Shown here piece after piece: positions 12,855-15,598 of a stretch of 15,598 nt of DNA. A model generated the notes under the pieces. It ran no database searches and had not been told where the DNA came from. It worked only from the letters and a program-made list of their open reading frames with translations. Position numbers and translations under genes: made by a program. The stretch comes from Bacillota bacterium (GTDB lineage: Bacteria; Bacillota; Clostridia; Acetivibrionales; DSM-1351): positions 1-15,598 of the forward strand of contig JAEZIV010000140.1 of NCBI GenBank assembly GCA_023436515.1, read 5' to 3'. Position 1 is the stretch's first letter, and each line of letters begins with the position of its first letter.

Positions 12855-13831
12855 ATTTCATACTCCTCGTATAAGTCTACAATTATTTCCTCGACGGGAC
12901 GTGGTTCTATGGAAATATCCCTAATATCAAGTATCTCCGAGAATTCCTTTATCGTGCCTGCTACGGTCCTCCTGCCAGTATCGAGCTTGACTGAAAATTT
13001 ACCCTTAAAATTTGCTACAAGCTCAAAGCCATCACCTTCTTCTGGAGTAAAATGCTCTCCATTGTATTCCACGTTCAATACGTTGTATGTATTATATTTG
13101 CTCTTAAGACTATTAAAGCTGCCATTATAAAGAAGCTGTCCTTTTCCGATAAGCATTACCCTGTCGGTCAGTGCGTCAATATCCCCCATGTCATGGGTGG
13201 TAAGGATTACAGTAACACCCTTTTCACGGTTAATGTCCTTAATAAACTCTCTTACTGCCACCTTTGAAACAGCATCCAGACCAATGGTTGGCTCATCTAA
13301 AAATAGAAGCTCCGGACTATGCAAAAGTGATGCTGTAATTTCACAACGCATGCGCTGTCCCAGACTGAGCTGCCTTACAGGAGTCACGAGCACCTGCTTC
13401 AGGTTGAGAGTTTCTACAAGCCTGTCGAGATTCTGTTTAAACTCTTTTACTGGTACTTTGTATATATCCTTTATCAGCTCAAAGGAGTCCATAACTGGTA
13501 TGTCCCAAAGCAGTTGGGATCTTTGTCCAAATACCACACCAATCCCCTTGACATGCTTAATCCTGTCTCTCCAGGGAGTCCTCCCTGATATCTCACAGAT
13601 ACCGGAGTCAGGAACAAGTATACCGCTCATTATTTTGATTGTTGTTGATTTACCGGCTCCGTTAGGTCCTATGTACCCAACTATCTCCCCTCTTTCAATA
13701 TCAAAGGATATGCTTTTTAATGCCTCCACCTCAGTATACTCACGCCGCACTAATGCCTTAACTGCAGACATGAATCCCGGTGCTCGCTTGGAAATCCTGA
13801 AGGTCTTGCTCAGCTCGTGAACCTTTATCAT
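12851..13831 (-). CDS. ABC-2 type transporter ATP-binding protein (daunorubicin-exporter-like)
   Basis: Cytoplasmic ATPase that powers the two permeases encoded directly downstream. Motifs: Walker A GPNGAGKST (55-63), Q-loop within GQRSQLLWD (102-110), ABC signature LSLGQ (155-159), Walker B LLFLDEP (175-181), D-loop IGLD and H-loop TTHD (H213). Residues 240-326 are an accessory C-terminal domain, as in DrrA-type exporters. An insertion of roughly 20 residues (FRISKRAPGFMSAVKALVRR region) before the first beta strand is common in the DUF990-associated group and in polysaccharide-type exporters. The start is supported by TTGGAGGG about 6 nt before the ATG. First gene of a three-gene operon; promoter at 13866-13894. 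Confidence 0.93.
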   Translation of the reverse strand: MIKVHELSKTFRISKRAPGFMSAVKALVRREYTEVEALKSISFDIERGEIVGYIGPNGAGKSTTIKIMSGILVPDSGICEISGRTPWRDRIKHVKGIGVVFGQRSQLLWDIPVMDSFELIKDIYKVPVKEFKQNLDRLVETLNLKQVLVTPVRQLSLGQRMRCEITASLLHSPELLFLDEPTIGLDAVSKVAVREFIKDINREKGVTVILTTHDMGDIDALTDRVMLIGKGQLLYNGSFNSLKSKYNTYNVLNVEYNGEHFTPEEGDGFELVANFKGKFSVKLDTGRRTVAGTIKEFSEILDIRDISIEPRPVEEIIVDLYEEYEI

Positions 13832-13865
13832 TTTAACCCTCCAATCTCATGTTATCAGAGAACAT

Positions 13866-13894
13866 ATTATATATCATAAAAGCAAGAATATAAA
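13866..13894 (-). promoter_or_regulatory. Promoter of the ABC exporter operon
   Basis: On the minus strand TTTATA (13894-13889, four of six) is followed after 17 nt by a perfect TATAAT (13871-13866). The transcript would start near 13859, about 28 nt before the ATPase ATG, leaving just enough room for the GGAGGG ribosome binding site. No operator-like repeat overlaps it. Confidence 0.55.
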
Positions 13895-13985
13895 ACAGCA
13901 GAAAAACCAAAATCCTGTTGACTGCCGGAATCTCACAATAAAAAAACATCCTGCATTAGATATTTACAAAATTTCTATTATTTGC

Positions 13986-14022
13986 TTGACACTTTGACAT
14001 TTGTAAGCTAAGATAATATATA
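13986..14022 (+). promoter_or_regulatory. Promoter with two overlapping TTGACA boxes upstream of the TerB_N gene
   Basis: Perfect -35 boxes TTGACA occur at 13986-13991 and again at 13994-13999. The first is 17 nt from TAAGAT (14009-14014) and the second 17 nt from TATATA (14017-14022), each with four of six -10 matches. GATAAT at 14012-14017 lies between. The two registers may be alternative polymerase positions. One arm of an 8-bp inverted repeat (14005-14012) sits in the spacer/-10 region. Confidence 0.5.
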
Positions 14023-14113
14023 TAAATTGTGAGTTGTCAAAGAGCTTAGCTTTGCTACTGTAAAAAACCATTGCGATTGGATAACAGTCGTTTTTTTTAT
14101 GTCCAAAATCAGC

Positions 14114-14142
14114 TTGCGTTTTTAGTTTTAAATAGATACAAT
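14114..14142 (+). promoter_or_regulatory. Possible second promoter close to the TerB_N gene
   Basis: TTGCGT (14114-14119), 17-nt spacer, TACAAT (14137-14142, five of six). It would start transcripts near 14149, downstream of the T8 tract, and so bypass any attenuation in the upstream leader. The -35 matches only in TTG. Confidence 0.3.
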
Positions 14143-14225
14143 TTTTCTTGTACAGTGTGTTGTTGTATATTTCAGTGTGCTATATTTCAAAAACTGTTAT
14201 TATCTCCTAAAGGGAGTTTTGCAAA

Positions 14226-15598
14226 ATGGATAGAAAAAATTATGTATCATATACCATACCAAAACGTGAAGACCTAACTAAAGCTCAATTAATATATACC
14301 TCTCGAGATTTTACACAAAATGTGAACAGCGTGGCAGAGGAGCAGTTTGCAGAAATTGAGTTACTGCCATCCACCCCGAACTTTGATATAAATACCGATT
14401 TGCCCTCCGAGAATGTAACCCTTTGCACTGATAACAAACGAGCAACATTTTACTCTATGCGCCAAATCGCTAGAGAGAATCTTGCCTATCAACCGGACAA
14501 CTCAAGGGTATTCTATCTTCAGGCAAAGTTTATGGAGAGTTTTGAGGACGACTACGATGAACATGAGCCCTTTTCTTCATATTTTCCTTATTATCAACAA
14601 ATGGGCTATGAGCAGCTCAGAACCTATTTTACATGGCGGACTCAGGTCAGGCAGGGCAACGTTGCCTATACCTCGGTTTCATATGCCTTCCTATACATAT
14701 ACGAGCTTTTGAATAATATTGGTGTAACTGACCCTCAGGATGGGTTAGATAAATTAATGGCCTTCTGGCAGGATTTCCGGGTTTATGATTCTGTTATAGA
14801 CAAATACCTTCTACAATGGATTAAGGATTATCATGTATATTACCCGTTGACACAAACCTTTGAAGAGTTCGCCACTCATAACAAGCTTCAGAGGTTCTAC
14901 CCCACTGTGTTTGGCTACAAATGCGGTCAGGAGGACAGCTTTGATCTGTTCGAGGGCATTTCTAAGTATAAGCTTACAAAGTCGGCTTTTTATAATGAAA
15001 AGACACGGGACATGTTTAGCAAGTGTTTTTACTTCCTTCTCAACCGTTTACGGGTGCTATGCAATAATAAAGAAGTAACCTTTGAGGATTTAGTCTTCTA
15101 TCCCATTGAGGGGACCTCTACCTGGACGCCCTTTGACCGGGCATTGTTTTATCCGGCCTTGGAGCAGAGGGGTCGACAGGTCTCTATTTCTGACCGTGAG
15201 ATCTACCAGTGCCAGGAAAGTAATCTCTGGATATATAAGTCGGTCATTCTTACTGATAGCGGCAAGCAGCTGATAAGTTATATAATGAAGGAGATGGAAG
15301 GCAATTTAAGAGAAATCACAGGCTATAGACATAAGCTATCAACCAACACTTATTTGCGGGACAGGGAGCTCAAAAAAAGGCTTACCTCCTTGGAAATTTC
15401 ACTTCCAAAGCTTATTAAGCAGAGTGTTGCAGATTTCTACTCCTTCTATACACGAAAGAAGATTACGGTAAACGTCGGCAGCCTCAAGCAAATCCGGAAG
15501 GAAGCTCTATGCACTCAGGAAAGGTTAATAGTTCCAGAAGAATTGGATATGGAGGAGCAAAGGACCAACCAAGAGGTGGGAGCGCCCGCGCGGCGGCG
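14226..15598 (+). CDS. TerB_N domain-containing protein (3' end beyond the window)
   Basis: The frame opens at ATG 14226 after AAAGGGAG. An in-frame TAA just upstream excludes a longer start. It stays open for 457 codons to the right edge. Residues about 85-285 carry features I associate with the TerB N-terminal domain (PF13208): QLRTYFTWRTQVRQGNV (130-146), SYAFLYIYELLNNIGV (152-167), FWQDFRVYD and WIKDYHVYYP (198-207). Residues 310-430 continue with RQVSISDREIY and LREITGYRHKL. LKQIRKEALCTQERLIV (420-436) resembles the opening of TerB_C. The protein is soluble, alpha-helical, and has no signal peptide. TerB_N/TerB_C proteins have been linked by comparative genomics to Ter-type stress responses and DNA-processing or defence loci, often beside a helicase or ATPase. 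Partners here would be to the right, outside the window. Assignment is from memory of the motif pattern. The last few codons (APARR) are unlike the rest. Confidence 0.75.
   Translation, partial: MDRKNYVSYTIPKREDLTKAQLIYTSRDFTQNVNSVAEEQFAEIELLPSTPNFDINTDLPSENVTLCTDNKRATFYSMRQIARENLAYQPDNSRVFYLQAKFMESFEDDYDEHEPFSSYFPYYQQMGYEQLRTYFTWRTQVRQGNVAYTSVSYAFLYIYELLNNIGVTDPQDGLDKLMAFWQDFRVYDSVIDKYLLQWIKDYHVYYPLTQTFEEFATHNKLQRFYPTVFGYKCGQEDSFDLFEGISKYKLTKSAFYNEKTRDMFSKCFYFLLNRLRVLCNNKEVTFEDLVFYPIEGTSTWTPFDRALFYPALEQRGRQVSISDREIYQCQESNLWIYKSVILTDSGKQLISYIMKEMEGNLREITGYRHKLSTNTYLRDRELKKRLTSLEISLPKLIKQSVADFYSFYTRKKITVNVGSLKQIRKEALCTQERLIVPEELDMEEQRTNQEVGAPARR

Larger units (their letters stand above)
13895..14225. 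other. Intergenic region and leader upstream of the TerB_N gene
   Basis: 330 nt without a supportable gene. It holds the plus-strand promoter cluster (13986-14022 and 14114-14142). It also holds the inverted repeat AAGCTAAG (14005-14012) / CTTAGCTT (14045-14052) and a potential CAAAG/CTTTG hairpin at 14038-14054. At 14057-14088 an ACTGT/ACAGT stem with an inner CCA/TGG pairing is followed by a run of eight T at 14091-14098. These could be parts of an attenuator or regulatory RNA. I cannot match the whole to a known riboswitch class. AAAGGGAG at about 14211-14218 serves as the ribosome binding site. Confidence 0.4.

Noticed and set aside
13188..13820. 210-codon plus-strand frame opposite the ABC ATPase
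   Set aside because: It is fully antisense to an ATPase with all motifs intact, and shows no start signal or domain. The open frame follows from the codon use of the real gene.
14038..14098. Resemblance of the leader to preQ1-I or c-di-GMP riboswitches
   Set aside because: Short pieces (a TAAAAAAC run, GCGA and CCATTG) look familiar, but the conserved stem and ligand-binding pattern of neither class can be completed, so no riboswitch is called.
14071..14277. 68-codon TTG-start plus-strand frame overlapping the TerB_N start
   Set aside because: There is no ribosome binding site. It begins inside the leader stem and overlaps the first 52 bases of the TerB_N gene in another frame.

Overview
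The window looks like chromosomal DNA of a low-GC, Gram-positive, probably spore-forming anaerobe of the class Clostridia. The grounds are AT-rich spacers, strong GGAGG-type ribosome binding sites, intrinsic terminators with T-tracts, a ComEA-type competence protein, a membrane-anchored D,D-carboxypeptidase and a Gly-X-Y (collagen-like) surface protein. A cluster III (Ruminiclostridium-like) relative is my guess from the protein flavour only. No rRNA, tRNA, CRISPR array, insertion sequence or integrase is visible.

Layout. (1) 1-5145, minus: the first 1715 codons of a giant exported protein that runs off the left edge. It has an N-terminal membrane anchor, an unrecognised head domain, exactly 30 uninterrupted Gly-X-Y triplets, and then a long series of beta-sandwich (FN3-like) modules. 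(2) 5405-6163, minus: a fumarylacetoacetate hydrolase family enzyme with its own promoter and terminator. (3) 6387-6536, plus: a 49-residue basic and hydrophobic membrane microprotein with a TTG start. (4) 6767-7585, minus: ComEA. (5) 7928-9256, plus: a penicillin-binding-protein-type D-Ala-D-Ala carboxypeptidase interrupted by an in-frame TAA ten codons after its SxxK lysine. (6) 9451-11169, plus: a long-chain acyl-CoA synthetase. It converges on (7) 13831-11266, minus: a tightly coupled three-gene ABC-2 exporter operon (ATPase, permease, permease). The two units share a bidirectional terminator at 11194-11234. (8) 14226-15598, plus: the first 457 codons of a TerB_N-domain protein, cut by the right edge and preceded by an unusual leader of about 200 nt with several promoter-like elements.

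Most transcription units are single genes with their own signals; only the ABC exporter is a real operon. The cell-surface theme (giant adhesin-like protein, ComEA, carboxypeptidase, membrane microprotein, exporter) is notable, but nothing shows that these genes work together. The best leads for something undescribed are the giant collagen/FN3 protein, the TerB_N gene with its structured leader (its partners lie outside the window), the split carboxypeptidase and the TTG-start microprotein. The last 22 bases are almost pure G/C in an otherwise AT-rich sequence and may be an assembly or contig-end artefact.
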